From positions 1-36,279 of the forward strand of contig JANDJG010000017.1 of NCBI GenBank assembly GCA_024331085.1: a DNA stretch of 36,279 nucleotides, read 5' to 3'. The position numbers and the translations under genes were made by a program. This document shows, in pieces, positions 9,199 through 18,106 of this stretch (position 1 is its first letter; every line of letters begins with the position of its first letter). A model generated the notes under the pieces. That model saw nothing but the letters and a program-made list of their open reading frames with translations, had not been told where the DNA came from and did no database searches. This DNA comes from Nitrospira sp. (GTDB lineage: Bacteria; Nitrospirota; Nitrospiria; Nitrospirales; Nitrospiraceae).

Positions 9199-11603
9199 CA
9201 CGTCCTCCTTGAATGCCGATGAGCAACCTGACAAGCCGCCACGACCGCCTGTCCTAACGACAATCCTCCGTCGTTGGGCGGCACCAGCCGGTGGCAATAG
9301 ACTATGAAGCCGGCTTTTTCCAGCCCTTGCCGTGCCAAGCACCGTAACAGCCCGTTCTGAAAGCAGCCGCCGGTCAAAACAACATGTGGAAGCCCCGCTG
9401 CCTGAGCAATCCGCACGAGCGCCTGCGCCAGTCCATGGTGAAATCGAGCTGCGATCCGTTCCGGGCTTGCCCCCTGCTGAAGATCCTGCACCAGTTCAGT
9501 CACCATGGGACGCCAATCGACAATCAGACGGTTGCCGCCCCTATCGGTCTTGGCGATCTCGAAACAATAAGCCCCAGTCTCTCCATGCACTCGCCCCTGT
9601 TCGGCCGCAAATTCGACCACCATCGCCGCTTGGCCTTCAAAGGAAGTCCTCTGACACAGACCAGTGAGTGAAGCCACCGCATCGAACAACCGCCCCACAC
9701 TTGTCGTCCAGGCCGAAGTGACAGGGGATTTCATCAGCATCACCAGCCGTTCGCGTTCTTCGGCTGTCACTGGCCATAATGAGAACCATTGGGCCGGCAT
9801 CTGCTCGCCCATGAGATCCCAGAGCAACGAGGCAGCCGACCGTGCCGGCTCCTTCATCGCTGCCTCTCCGCCCGGCAATCGGAAGGGCCGGAGATGAGCA
9901 AACCGTTCAAATCTGTCGGGCTCGGCGATCAGGAATTCTCCTCCCCACACGACACCGTCGGTTCCATACCCCGCCCCATCCCAAGCGACGCCCAAAACCG
10001 GTCCTTCCAGCCCATGTTCGGCCATGCAGGACACCACATGGGCATGGTGATGCTGCACAGCAACTAACGGAACGGACCACTGCGCCGCCAACTCACGAGC
10101 GAGGATCGACGACCGATAATCGGGATGGAGATCACAGGCCACAAGGGACGGTGTCACGTGAAGCAGCCGCTGAAGATCCTCGACCGTTTGCCGGAAAGCA
10201 TGATCCGCCTCCAATGTTGAGAGATCCCCAAGGTGCTGGCTCATCCAGACTCGGTCTTGTTGGAGCAAGGCGATCGTGTTTTTGAGGTGCCCGCCCAGGG
10301 CCAACACTGTTTCGTTTGGGCTAGCCAGACAGTTTTTCAAGCGGATAGCCTGCGGGGCATAGCCGCGGGCGCGGCGGAGGATTATAGTGGCATCAAGCCC
10401 TACCTTTCCTCCCCCATCAACACAGACCCGCACCACCGAATCGTCAACCGGCCTGGCAATCGGACGATCATGCACCAGAAACGCATCAGCGATGCCGTCC
10501 AGTCGTCTCACCGCTTCTTGCTCATCAATCACAATCGGTTCGTCCGATCGGTTGCCACTGGTCGCCACCATCGGTTGCTTCAGCTCCTGCATGAGCAGGT
10601 GATGCAACGGCGTCGTTGGCAAGAGGGCGCCGATAAAGGGATTGCCTGGCGCCACCGCCCTGGCCAAGCTGCTGTCAGGGTGCCGGCGCACCAGCACGAT
10701 CGGAGCGGTGGGGGAGGTGAGCAATGTCTCTTCTTCCGGTGAGAGAACACAATGGATCCGGGCCGCTTGAAGCGACGGGAACAGCACGGCGAACGGTTTG
10801 TCCGGCCTCTGTTTTCTCACCCGTAGTCGCCGCACCGCCTCGTCCGATCTTGCATCGACCCACAGTTGAAACCCGCCTAGACCCTTCACGGCAAGGATCA
10901 GTCCCTCTCGAAGCAAGCGGACAGCTTGCGCCATCGCCTCCTCTCCCTGTGCCATCCCGCACCCTCGCTCATCCCACAAGGCCACCTGGGGACCGCAGAG
11001 AGGACAAGCGATCGATTCAGCATGAAAACGCCGACTCTCTATGGATTCGTACTCGGCTTGGCAAGCCGCACAGAGCCGAAACTTCTCCATTGTCGTCCGA
11101 AGCCGGTCATAGGGCATGTCGGTGATGACACTGTAGCGGGGACCACACTGGGTGCAGGTAATAAACGGGTAGCGACATCGCCGATCAGACGGCTCGTTGA
11201 GTTCGCGCAGACAGTCGGGGCAAATGGCTAAATCCGGTGGAACCACCAGAGCCCGATGGCCCACCGCTTCGCTGGTATGAATCGAAAAATCAGTTTGATC
11301 ACAGGGAAGCATCGCTCGAACAGTCACGGCCTCGACGAGAGCCGAAACCGGTGCATCAGCCCGGAGTCGATGAAGAAACTGCTCGATGGTCGCTGCATGG
11401 CCCTCCACTTCGATCATGAGGCCGTTCGTCGTATTCCGAACCAATCCCGCCAGATCCAGCTCTCGCGCCAGACGATAGACAAAGGGGCGAAAGCCCACCC
11501 CCTGCACCGTTCCCTCCACATCAATCCGCACTCGCCGCACTCGCCGAACTCGCCGAATCCGCCGAACCTGCCGCCTCGTTGCCTTATCCCCAGACACTGT
11601 CAC
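9198..11603 (-). CDS. hypF: HypF, carbamoyltransferase for hydrogenase maturation
   Basis: HypF makes carbamoyl-adenylate from carbamoyl phosphate and passes the carbamoyl group to HypE. The 801-aa protein shows all expected parts: an acylphosphatase domain (VQGVGFRPFVYRLA, residues 33-46), two zinc-finger motifs (CPDC 128-131 with CTQC 150-153; CAAC 178-181 with CPLC 200-203), a YrdC-like domain, and a Kae1-like domain with the metal-binding VQHHHAHV and the ending VLTGGCFQN. The start is GTG 11603, which overlaps the hypA stop (GTGA). Residues 10-26, before the acylphosphatase domain, are an unusual Arg-Arg-Val tandem repeat encoded by a 9-base minisatellite. A later start would remove the repeat, but none is visible in a good position. 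Confidence 0.96.
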   Translation of the reverse strand: MTVSGDKATRRQVRRIRRVRRVRRVRIDVEGTVQGVGFRPFVYRLARELDLAGLVRNTTNGLMIEVEGHAATIEQFLHRLRADAPVSALVEAVTVRAMLPCDQTDFSIHTSEAVGHRALVVPPDLAICPDCLRELNEPSDRRCRYPFITCTQCGPRYSVITDMPYDRLRTTMEKFRLCAACQAEYESIESRRFHAESIACPLCGPQVALWDERGCGMAQGEEAMAQAVRLLREGLILAVKGLGGFQLWVDARSDEAVRRLRVRKQRPDKPFAVLFPSLQAARIHCVLSPEEETLLTSPTAPIVLVRRHPDSSLARAVAPGNPFIGALLPTTPLHHLLMQELKQPMVATSGNRSDEPIVIDEQEAVRRLDGIADAFLVHDRPIARPVDDSVVRVCVDGGGKVGLDATIILRRARGYAPQAIRLKNCLASPNETVLALGGHLKNTIALLQQDRVWMSQHLGDLSTLEADHAFRQTVEDLQRLLHVTPSLVACDLHPDYRSSILARELAAQWSVPLVAVQHHHAHVVSCMAEHGLEGPVLGVAWDGAGYGTDGVVWGGEFLIAEPDRFERFAHLRPFRLPGGEAAMKEPARSAASLLWDLMGEQMPAQWFSLWPVTAEERERLVMLMKSPVTSAWTTSVGRLFDAVASLTGLCQRTSFEGQAAMVVEFAAEQGRVHGETGAYCFEIAKTDRGGNRLIVDWRPMVTELVQDLQQGASPERIAARFHHGLAQALVRIAQAAGLPHVVLTGGCFQNGLLRCLARQGLEKAGFIVYCHRLVPPNDGGLSLGQAVVAACQVAHRHSRRT
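11530..11574 (-). repeat. Nine-base minisatellite inside the 5' end of hypF
   Basis: Read on the plus strand, five consecutive 9-base units follow the pattern ACTCGCCGA with small changes (ACTCGCCGC, ACTCGCCGA, ACTCGCCGA, ATCCGCCGA, ACCTGCCGC). On the coding strand they give the Arg-Arg-Val/Ile/Gln repeat near the HypF N-terminus. Because the unit is a multiple of three, copy-number change would keep the frame. Confidence 0.8.
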
Positions 11604-11953
11604 TCCTCGACCACGATCTCGTGCACCACCACTTCTGGGGCTTCCTTATCCCGAAGCATCACGCCACCACAGTTGGGGCAGAGACCGTTTGGAGCTTGAA
11701 GGATTCCATCCCACCGGCAACCGGAGCACCAGGCCTCTCCGGCAAACGGCAGCAGCTCTATCGTCACTCCCTCTAGCCTCGTGCCTCGTGCCGCCAGTTC
11801 AAAGGCTGTCTGAATAGTTACAGGGTCATGTTCCCTCAGATGAGAGCCGGAACGCACCTTCAGTCTCACCGTCACCGGTTTCGCTTGCGGCCTTTTCTCC
11901 AATGCAGCTTCAACGGCCTTGACGACCTGCCTCATCACATGGAGTTCATGCAC
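11600..11953 (-). CDS. hypA: HypA, nickel metallochaperone
   Basis: HypA delivers nickel to the hydrogenase large subunit. The 117-aa protein starts at GTG 11953, which yields the essential M-H-E N-terminus with His2 as nickel ligand; the later ATG (MRQVV) would lose it. The structural zinc site is formed by CSGC (76-79) and CPNC (92-95). The start lies 19 bases inside the end of the maturation-protease gene, and the stop overlaps the hypF GTG. Its usual GTPase partner HypB is not encoded anywhere in this window. Confidence 0.96.
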   Translation of the reverse strand: MHELHVMRQVVKAVEAALEKRPQAKPVTVRLKVRSGSHLREHDPVTIQTAFELAARGTRLEGVTIELLPFAGEAWCSGCRWDGILQAPNGLCPNCGGVMLRDKEAPEVVVHEIVVEE

Positions 11954-12483
11954 AGCAATCGCTCAACATCTCGTGCAATCTGTTCGACCACCTGTTCCAC
12001 CGCCTCTTCGACCGGTTGAGACAGGGATGGTCCCCATCCTGTCTCGGCCACTTCGATCCCATAGATGATCACCGTGTCTGGCAACCAGCCCAAGGTCCTG
12101 CCCAACTCAATCGCCTCCGCCACACCCACACCATGGGTCGATCGACAGACCAGATTCAGCGCAATCGGGCCGGCCGAGGCATCCAGGCAATGGATCGTTC
12201 CCGCCGGCTGCCCACTTTTCGCCGCATCGATGAGCAAGACAACCCGTGCACCGTTCATCAGATCCAACAGATCCGTTCCCGCCTGTCGAGCCTCGATGAC
12301 CTGCACCCTCTCCCCAATCCGATCCAGCCGATCCCGGAGCCGCCGCACAGCCGACAGACCGGCGGCGTCATCGCCGCGCCACTCGTTGCCGAGGCCGATG
12401 ATCCGAAGGCTTGCCCGACTGGATGGACAGGGGGGAAAACCAGTTTTGCTCGGCACAGTCTCATCCGCAGCGGTTTCTCTCAT
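11935..12483 (-). CDS. Hydrogenase maturation protease (HyaD/HybD family, M52)
   Basis: This is a nickel-dependent endopeptidase that removes the C-terminal tail of the hydrogenase large subunit once the [NiFe] site is filled. The 182-aa protein has the family motif IIGLGNEWRGDDAAG. The three expected nickel-sensing ligands can be placed: Glu34, Asp86 (LLIDAAKSG) and His117 (STHGVG). The N-terminal 25 residues before the domain are extra and low in complexity. The gene follows the large subunit by 16 bases, and its natural substrate is presumably that product, which ends in a cleavable tail. HyaD/HybD/HoxW naming depends on lineage, so no symbol is given. Confidence 0.93.
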   Translation of the reverse strand: MRETAADETVPSKTGFPPCPSSRASLRIIGLGNEWRGDDAAGLSAVRRLRDRLDRIGERVQVIEARQAGTDLLDLMNGARVVLLIDAAKSGQPAGTIHCLDASAGPIALNLVCRSTHGVGVAEAIELGRTLGWLPDTVIIYGIEVAETGWGPSLSQPVEEAVEQVVEQIARDVERLLCMNSM

Positions 12484-12499
12484 GGCAAGGGCCGGTTTT

Positions 12500-13822
12500 T
12501 TACGAATCGCGCTGAAGATCCAACTTCAAGAAGTGCGTCGCACAGGAGATACAGGGATCGTAGCAACGGATCACCTTTTCACAGGACAGGGCGATCGCAT
12601 CATCTGCCTCATTTAACACGCGCGGCAGGAACAGCCGCAGATCCTCTTCAATTCTCCCTTGGTTCTGCGACGTCGGAGGAACAATCTTGGCTTCGCGGAT
12701 CAAACCATTCCCATCAATCCGATACCGGTGATAGAGAATCCCGCGCGGCGCCTCGGTGCAGGCCATCCCCACACCAGCCCGCACCGTGACCGGCAGGGCG
12801 GGAGCCGGCGGTTGTTCATACCGATCGATCAGCCGCAGAGCCTCCTCCAGCGCATAGAGCATTTCCACGGATCGGGCGACGATCCCCTGAAAGGGATTGC
12901 GAAGGGGCAATGAGAGCCCGACGTCCGTCAACACCTCCATCACCTGCGGTGGCAACCGGTCGTGATTGAGGTTCACACGGGCCAAGGGCCCGACCTGATA
13001 GGAAGCGCCATTCAGCCTGCAATGGAGCGCGGTGGAATGGGGCACCTGTTGTTCTTCAAAATGCCGCTCGAACTCGTCGGCTGAGAGAGCAAGGCCGTTG
13101 GACGAGACGATCCGCCCTTCATTGAACGGATATTCCGCCTCGTGACGCAGCGCAACGAACGTGTAGCCGGGAACAAAGTCCGGATACGGGAACGAGGCAA
13201 CCCACCGGACGGTCTCAATGGCGGCGTCGCGGGCCCATGAGAGCTCATCCTTGAGTCCTTCCAACTCACGTCGGCTCGGCACACGAGAAAACCCACCGAC
13301 CTTTACCGACACAGGGTGCACAGAGCGGCCGCCCAGCAACGTCATGAGGGCGTTGCCTGCTTTCTTGATCCGCAAGCCCCTTGTTACGGCGGCCGCGTGA
13401 TCCTTGGCCATTGCGATGCCACTCTCATAGCCCAGAAAATCCGGCGCGTGCAGCAAATACACATGCAGGGCATGGCTTTCGATCCATTCACCGCAGTAGA
13501 GAAGTCGCCGGAGCTCTCGCAACGGTCCATCAACGTGAAGGCCGAAAATCCGTTCGATCGCATGGACGGCGCTCATCTGGTAGGCGACCGGACAGATCCC
13601 GCAGATTCTGGCGACAATGTCTGGTACTTCGTCATAATGCCGGCCTTGCAAGAAGGCTTCAAAGAACCGAGGCGGCTCGAAGATCCGAAGTTCGACATCG
13701 TGCACCATGCCCTGTTTCACCGTGACGCGGAGCGCTCCTTCTCCTTCGACACGGGCAATCGTGCCAATAGCGATCGTCCTGGTGCTCTTGACCGGCTCGG
13801 AACCGGGCTGTTCCCCGCTCAT
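12500..13822 (-). CDS. hydA: Group 3b-type [NiFe] hydrogenase large (alpha) subunit
   Basis: This is the catalytic subunit that splits or forms H2. The 440-aa precursor has the two nickel-binding motifs: RICGICP (Cys74, Cys77) and DPCISC (Cys424, Cys427). The expected cleavage is after His430, releasing the ten residues [10 protein letters not shown]. Size and the four-gene context (two electron-transfer subunits, small subunit, large subunit) fit the cytoplasmic group 3b (NADP-linked, sulfhydrogenase-like) class rather than the membrane-bound groups 1 and 2. Start ATG 13822 overlaps the small-subunit stop (ATGA). All ligands are present, so an active enzyme is expected. The symbol follows Pyrococcus-style hydBGDA naming. 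Confidence 0.95.
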   Translation of the reverse strand: MSGEQPGSEPVKSTRTIAIGTIARVEGEGALRVTVKQGMVHDVELRIFEPPRFFEAFLQGRHYDEVPDIVARICGICPVAYQMSAVHAIERIFGLHVDGPLRELRRLLYCGEWIESHALHVYLLHAPDFLGYESGIAMAKDHAAAVTRGLRIKKAGNALMTLLGGRSVHPVSVKVGGFSRVPSRRELEGLKDELSWARDAAIETVRWVASFPYPDFVPGYTFVALRHEAEYPFNEGRIVSSNGLALSADEFERHFEEQQVPHSTALHCRLNGASYQVGPLARVNLNHDRLPPQVMEVLTDVGLSLPLRNPFQGIVARSVEMLYALEEALRLIDRYEQPPAPALPVTVRAGVGMACTEAPRGILYHRYRIDGNGLIREAKIVPPTSQNQGRIEEDLRLFLPRVLNEADDAIALSCEKVIRCYDPCISCATHFLKLDLQRDS

Positions 13823-14664
13823 GAGCGATCACCTGTCATCGACTCATCCTCCCACGCTGCACTCTCGCGTTTGAACGATGAGGCGGCGCCGTTGATGCCG
13901 CGAAATCGCCGCACGACTTCGATCGGAATCAGTCCAAGCCGGTCGTGGAACTGTTTCGCCAGCGACGCAGTATTGGGCGGATGGCCGACTCCCTTTGCCA
14001 TCCCCTCCGCCGGGCCGAAACAGCCGTAACAGTCGCGCCCCATGCTCGGACAGATCGCGCCACATCCGCCACTCGTTACCGGTCCAAGGCAGGGCATCCC
14101 CTTCGCCACCACCACGCACACGTTCCCTCGGCGTTTGCACTCAAGGCACACACTGTCCGCTGGAATGCGAGGGCGGACTCCCGCCACCAGATCGGTGACG
14201 ACACGCAGCAATTGGTCCTTGTCGATCGGACAGCCCCTCAGCTCGTAATCGACCTTCACGTGGTCGGCAATCGACGTACTGGTGGCCAGCGTCCGAATGA
14301 AGTCCGGTCTCGGATAGACCCGTTGTTTGTACGAGTCAATGTCGGCCCAGTTGCGCAGAGCCTGGATCCCTCCCGCCGTGGCGCAGGCGCCGATGGTGAT
14401 CAAAACCTTGGCCTGCTCCCGCACGACCTTGATTCGATGCTCATCCTCTTCTGTCGTAATCGACCCCTCCACCAACGCAAGGTCGTAGGGCCCCGGCTCC
14501 ATGCGACTTGACGCTTCCGGAAAGTAGGCAATATCCAGCGCCGCCCCCAACAAAAGCAGCTCGTCTTCCAGGTTCAGAACACTCAACTGGCAGCCGTCGC
14601 AGGAAGCAAACTTAAAAACCCCCAACCTTGGCTTTCGTTGTCCTTCCATCAGAAGAGTCATCAT
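13819..14664 (-). CDS. hydD: Group 3b-type [NiFe] hydrogenase small (delta) subunit
   Basis: This subunit conducts electrons through iron-sulfur clusters between the [NiFe] site and the diaphorase subunits. The 281-aa protein has the proximal-cluster cysteines (SCDGC at 21-25, Cys94 in GACATAGG, Cys145 in RGCPIDKDQ). It also has two further cysteine groups, [11 protein letters not shown] (173-183) with Cys192, and [15 protein letters not shown] (201-215), enough for medial and distal clusters. There is no Tat signal, consistent with a cytoplasmic enzyme. The first ATG (14664) lies 6 bases after the gamma-subunit stop. The C-terminal 30 residues are variable. Confidence 0.95.
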   Translation of the reverse strand: MMTLLMEGQRKPRLGVFKFASCDGCQLSVLNLEDELLLLGAALDIAYFPEASSRMEPGPYDLALVEGSITTEEDEHRIKVVREQAKVLITIGACATAGGIQALRNWADIDSYKQRVYPRPDFIRTLATSTSIADHVKVDYELRGCPIDKDQLLRVVTDLVAGVRPRIPADSVCLECKRRGNVCVVVAKGMPCLGPVTSGGCGAICPSMGRDCYGCFGPAEGMAKGVGHPPNTASLAKQFHDRLGLIPIEVVRRFRGINGAASSFKRESAAWEDESMTGDRS

Positions 14665-14670
14665 TTTGTC

Positions 14671-15504
14671 TCAGACTCCCGGTCGCCCCAACCACGGTTC
14701 AATCCGGTCGTACCGCATCACCGGTCCATCCTTGCACACAAAATAGGGCCCCATCTGGCAATGGCCGCAGAGGCCGATCCCACATTCCATGTGTCGCTCA
14801 AGCGACACATAGACGGATGTCGCAGGCAAACCCCGACGGAGCAGAATCGGCACCCCTACCCTCATCATGATCTCCGGCCCGCACAGCAACACAATGGTTC
14901 GCATGGGGTTGAACGACACCATCTCGAACAGTTCCGTGACCACTCCCACATGGTAGCGCCAGTGCGTGCCCGGCCGGTCGCTCGCCAACAACACCTCCGT
15001 GTCAGGCTGTCGCCCCCATCGTTCAAACCGTTCGTGGAAGACCAGATCTTCCGGCGTCTTGACTCCATGGAGAATCTTGACGGCTCCATACTGATGGCGC
15101 CTGCGGAAAATGTATTCAATGGCCCCCACCACCGGCGCGCAGCCAAGCCCACCGGTCACGATGACGACGTCCCGCCCCTGTACTTCGTCAAGCGGCCAGC
15201 CTTTCCCAAACGGACCGCGAATCCCCAAGACATCACCGACCTCCAACCGCGCGATGGCGTTGGTCACTCGCCCCACGGCCCTGATCGTATGGTCCAGATA
15301 TTCCGGCTCATCCGGGTCCGACACGATCGAAATCGCCACCTCGCCGGCCCCGAACAGATAGACCATGTTGAACTGCCCGGCGGCAAACCGATAGCGCCGC
15401 CGCTCGGCTTCATCATTGATCCGAAGCCGATAGGTGTGGATGTCGGCCGTCTCCCGAATCTTCTCGACGATCGTCGCCGCATGAATCACATGAGGATTGG
15501 TCAT
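14671..15504 (-). CDS. hydG: Hydrogenase gamma subunit, FAD/NAD(P)-binding with 2Fe-2S
   Basis: This is the flavin subunit that exchanges electrons with NAD(P). The 277-aa protein has a ferredoxin-reductase-like fold: an FAD-binding beta-barrel (about 1-100), the nucleotide-binding stretch VIVTGGLGCAPVVGAIEY, and a C-terminal 2Fe-2S motif with Cys241, Cys246, Cys249 and Cys257. This layout is shared with dihydroorotate dehydrogenase electron-transfer subunits (PyrK), but the operon makes the hydrogenase role clear. Its ATG overlaps the beta-subunit stop (ATGA). Not to be confused with the unrelated radical-SAM HydG of [FeFe] hydrogenases. Confidence 0.93.
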   Translation of the reverse strand: MTNPHVIHAATIVEKIRETADIHTYRLRINDEAERRRYRFAAGQFNMVYLFGAGEVAISIVSDPDEPEYLDHTIRAVGRVTNAIARLEVGDVLGIRGPFGKGWPLDEVQGRDVVIVTGGLGCAPVVGAIEYIFRRRHQYGAVKILHGVKTPEDLVFHERFERWGRQPDTEVLLASDRPGTHWRYHVGVVTELFEMVSFNPMRTIVLLCGPEIMMRVGVPILLRRGLPATSVYVSLERHMECGIGLCGHCQMGPYFVCKDGPVMRYDRIEPWLGRPGV

Positions 15505-16637
15505 GAGCCACCGGACCTCCGTGCCGCCGGGTTCCCATTAGGCGCCAGCAAGGCCGCTATTTCCTCTCTCACATCGATCCCAACCGGACACCAGGTGATG
15601 CAGCGGCCGCAGCCGACACAACCGGACATGCCAAATTGGTTGTGCCAAGCCGCGAACTTGTGGGTGAGCCACATCCGGTACCGATCCTTGATCGTCGGAC
15701 GGATATTCTTCCCATGGATATAGCCATGTTCATGAGTAAAGCAGGAATCCCAGAGTCTGGTCCGCTCGGTGGTTTGCCGATCAAGTGTAGGCCTGTCTTC
15801 GACCGTGTGGCAAAAGCAGGTGGGGCAGACCATCGTACAGTTCGTGCAAGCCAGGCAACGGGACGCCACCTCGTCCCATCGGTGATGATCATGGGCGTCG
15901 TACAGGGCCTGCGGCAACGTGGCCTGCCCTTGAAGGTGCGTTTGGCTATCGGCACAAGCATCGATTCGCTTCGCAGCTTCAGCCTGCAAGGCCTCTGGCA
16001 CCGGTTGGAGAGAGAGTTCGGCCATCACCTCTCGGCCAGCCTGACTGCCCGCCTCGATCAGTATGACGCCATCCAGTTCCGCCAAGGCAAGATCAAATCC
16101 GATTTGGGCACGCGGCCCTGTCTTCATGGATGAGCAGAAACAGGTCGAAAGCGCTCTCGTACAATGCACTACAATGACGAAGAGGTTTTCGCGCCGTCTG
16201 GCGTAAGGGGGATCCCGATAGGAGCCTTTCAAAAAGATGTGATCTTGGATGGATAGCCCAGCAAGGTCGCAGGAGCGGGCGCCAAGGATCGCGATCTTCT
16301 CCTGTTTGGGAAACTGAGGAGAAACGGAGAATCCGCCTTTTGCTCGTTCGATTCGAAGCAGCGGCTCATGCGGGGAAAAGACGAATGGCTTCAGCGATTG
16401 CGGTCCGTGGACGACGCCGAAGATTTCCGGTGAGCCGGTCCGTTCCAACCGATACCGTCCCGGTTCCTGCCGATCGCGCCAGCCGATCGGCAGGTCCGAG
16501 ATACGGGTAATGGTATCCCACACCACCGCGCCCTCACGGAGGGTGGGCCCGACGATGCGATACCCTTTGGCGCTCAGCAGATCAAGGACATGTTGCAGAT
16601 CGGCCGACGGAAAGGCACCGCGGTCGCTTGCGGACAT
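15501..16637 (-). CDS. hydB: Hydrogenase beta subunit, two 4Fe-4S ferredoxin-type protein
   Basis: The 378-aa first gene of the operon belongs to the sulfhydrogenase-beta/anaerobic sulfite reductase A family. It carries two ferredoxin-like [4Fe-4S] motifs, Cys261-264-267-271 (CLACTNCTMVC) and Cys340-343-346-350 (CVGCGRCITWC). Upstream cysteines in GARSCDLAG and CFCSS fit this family. It passes electrons between the flavin subunit and the hydrogenase dimer, and in archaeal homologues is linked to polysulfide reduction. ATG 16637 has GAGGAG about 10 bases upstream. The 247 bases before it hold an inverted repeat but no convincing sigma-70 promoter. Confidence 0.93.
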   Translation of the reverse strand: MSASDRGAFPSADLQHVLDLLSAKGYRIVGPTLREGAVVWDTITRISDLPIGWRDRQEPGRYRLERTGSPEIFGVVHGPQSLKPFVFSPHEPLLRIERAKGGFSVSPQFPKQEKIAILGARSCDLAGLSIQDHIFLKGSYRDPPYARRRENLFVIVVHCTRALSTCFCSSMKTGPRAQIGFDLALAELDGVILIEAGSQAGREVMAELSLQPVPEALQAEAAKRIDACADSQTHLQGQATLPQALYDAHDHHRWDEVASRCLACTNCTMVCPTCFCHTVEDRPTLDRQTTERTRLWDSCFTHEHGYIHGKNIRPTIKDRYRMWLTHKFAAWHNQFGMSGCVGCGRCITWCPVGIDVREEIAALLAPNGNPAARRSGGS

Positions 16638-16691
16638 GAGGGACGGCTCCTCTGGACCGGCCGGTCAATCACTCTACACTATCGGCATCGT

Positions 16692-16719
16692 ACGAGCTCT
16701 TGGCTCGTCACACAAGAGC
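16692..16719. promoter_or_regulatory. Overlapping inverted repeats upstream of the hydrogenase operon
   Basis: GCTCTTG (16696-16702) and CAAGAGC (16713-16719) form a perfect 7-bp inverted repeat with a 10-base spacer. Overlapping it, ACGAGC (16692-16697) and GCTCGT (16703-16708) form a second repeat with a 5-base loop. The site ends about 55 bases upstream of the hydB start, a position suited to an operator or a leader hairpin. No regulator is encoded next to it. Confidence 0.35.
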
Positions 16720-16884
16720 CGACCCGATGTTTCTGACGCCACTGGATTCGGACCTCGTCCCAATGGCTGACTCAATGGCCGAACCATACAAACCGTCAAG
16801 GTGAGCGGAAGGACGGCAGGGAGGAAATAGGTCGTAACTATTCCGCTCGCACCAAGTGGTCAACGCTGTGACAGCCCGCGCCGC

Positions 16885-17169
16885 TCACCACTGGTCGTGA
16901 TAAAAGAGAAAATACCCGATCGCGACCACGATCGCCTGCAGCAGAATCAACCATCGCATGATGCCCCAGGGCGTCGTCGGCTGGGTGTCCTTCATGCGCA
17001 GGCCCGGCGTGAGCAGGATGTAGGCGGCGATCAGCTCCCGGGCGTCTTCCCGTGAAAGATTGGCTTCTTTTTGAAGGAGGGCGATCGCTTCCTGACGTTC
17101 TCCGCGCAGCAGAGCATCGACGACGTTTTCGGACAAATCGGGTCGTTGTTGCAATTGAGCGGACTTCAT
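16885..17169 (-). CDS. Small membrane protein with L7/L12-C-like helical segment
   Basis: The 94-aa protein has an N-terminal soluble helical part (residues 10-50: VVDALLRGERQEAIALLQ, then SREDARELIAAYI) that resembles the helix pair of the ribosomal L7/L12 C-terminal domain. A single C-terminal membrane helix (WLILLQAIVVAIGYFLFY) follows. It has the same architecture and clear residue matches to the product at 32270-32566, so the two are paralogues. Function unknown. It sits between the four-CBS gene (57 bases upstream) and the hydrogenase operon on the same strand, and might be co-transcribed with the CBS gene. The ribosome site is weak (GAGTGA). Confidence 0.7.
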   Translation of the reverse strand: MKSAQLQQRPDLSENVVDALLRGERQEAIALLQKEANLSREDARELIAAYILLTPGLRMKDTQPTTPWGIMRWLILLQAIVVAIGYFLFYHDQW

Positions 17170-17226
17170 TGATCATCACTCTACCAGAAAAGACGGCCTT
17201 TCGTCTCCCCCCTGCCCGGCCATTTT

Positions 17227-18075
17227 TCAAGCATGATGGGACTTCGCTCCGAGGAACCGAGGCCGATCCCGTACCGAGACCATCTTGACCAGATCCCGAA
17301 CCGACAGCACGCCGACAATCTGGCCGTTCTCCCTCACGGCCAGATGGCGCACGCCCCGCTCGGCCATCACGCGACTGGCATCACGGATCGTCCGATTGAT
17401 GTCGATGCTCAGAAGGGGAGAGCTCATCACCGAGCCGACACGCATTGTCCCGCCCCCGTGACTTGATGCCGCTCCCTTCCTGATCAAGTCGCTCTCGGTC
17501 ACGATCCCGACCAGTTCACCCGCTTCGACCGTCAGCAACGACCCGATCCGTTTGTCTCGCATCCGTTGAGCCGCTTCGAGCACGGACGCTTCGCTGCCGA
17601 TCGTCGCCAGATCGGTGGCCATCAGAACGCCGAGCGGCCGATAGACGCGATCCAGTTCGCTCACAGGACCGCCCTCCGCGTCCACGAACGACCGGACGAG
17701 GTCCCGCACGGAGATCAAGCCGGCGATTTCCCCTCCCTCCACCACGCAAAGGTGACGGATGTGATTGGTTTCCATCATGTGGCTGGCGTCCAACATCGTG
17801 CGGTCGCTTGCGATCGTGATGATCGGACTGTTCATCACCTGATCCACCATCGTGACCGTGGGATCCATCCCCGCTGCAATCACCTTCCGCACCACATCCG
17901 TTTCCGTCACGATCCCGACCGGTCCTCGATCCGGCTCGCCGGACTCGACCAAGACGCAACCGACGCGCCGGACTCCCATCCGCTCCGCCGCGAACGAGAC
18001 GGTCGTGTCCCGCGGAACAACTTCCAAATATCGATGCATGAACTCCTTAATGAGTCCGCCTTCCTGTCCGCTCAT
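17227..18075 (-). CDS. Four-CBS-domain regulatory protein
   Basis: The 282-aa soluble protein consists of four CBS domains (about residues 8-67, 70-125, 145-200 and 215-270), forming two Bateman modules. Each carries the family pattern ...GIVTETDVVRKV, GLISVRDLVRSF, GIVTESDLIRKG and GVLSVRDLVKMV. Such modules bind adenine nucleotides and sense energy state or control a partner; no catalytic domain is fused here. The start at ATG 18075 is chosen for the GAGGAGCGGAG ribosome site. The longer frame to 18282 runs through the divergent promoter region. An 18-base palindrome lies 31 bases upstream of the start. Confidence 0.9.
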   Translation of the reverse strand: MSGQEGGLIKEFMHRYLEVVPRDTTVSFAAERMGVRRVGCVLVESGEPDRGPVGIVTETDVVRKVIAAGMDPTVTMVDQVMNSPIITIASDRTMLDASHMMETNHIRHLCVVEGGEIAGLISVRDLVRSFVDAEGGPVSELDRVYRPLGVLMATDLATIGSEASVLEAAQRMRDKRIGSLLTVEAGELVGIVTESDLIRKGAASSHGGGTMRVGSVMSSPLLSIDINRTIRDASRVMAERGVRHLAVRENGQIVGVLSVRDLVKMVSVRDRPRFLGAKSHHA

Positions 18076-18106
18076 CTCCGCTCCTCGCTCCTGTTGAATG
18101 GCCTCC

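Noticed and set aside
14638..15723. 361-codon plus-strand frame across the hydrogenase genes
   Set aside because: Antisense to the gamma subunit and parts of its neighbours, whose cysteine motifs fix the true strand. The product is Pro/His/Arg-rich and has no domain.
12500..16637. Hydrogenase as a membrane-bound uptake enzyme (groups 1 or 2)
   Set aside because: The small subunit lacks a Tat signal and the operon has NAD(P)/flavin and ferredoxin-type subunits, which point to the cytoplasmic group 3b type.
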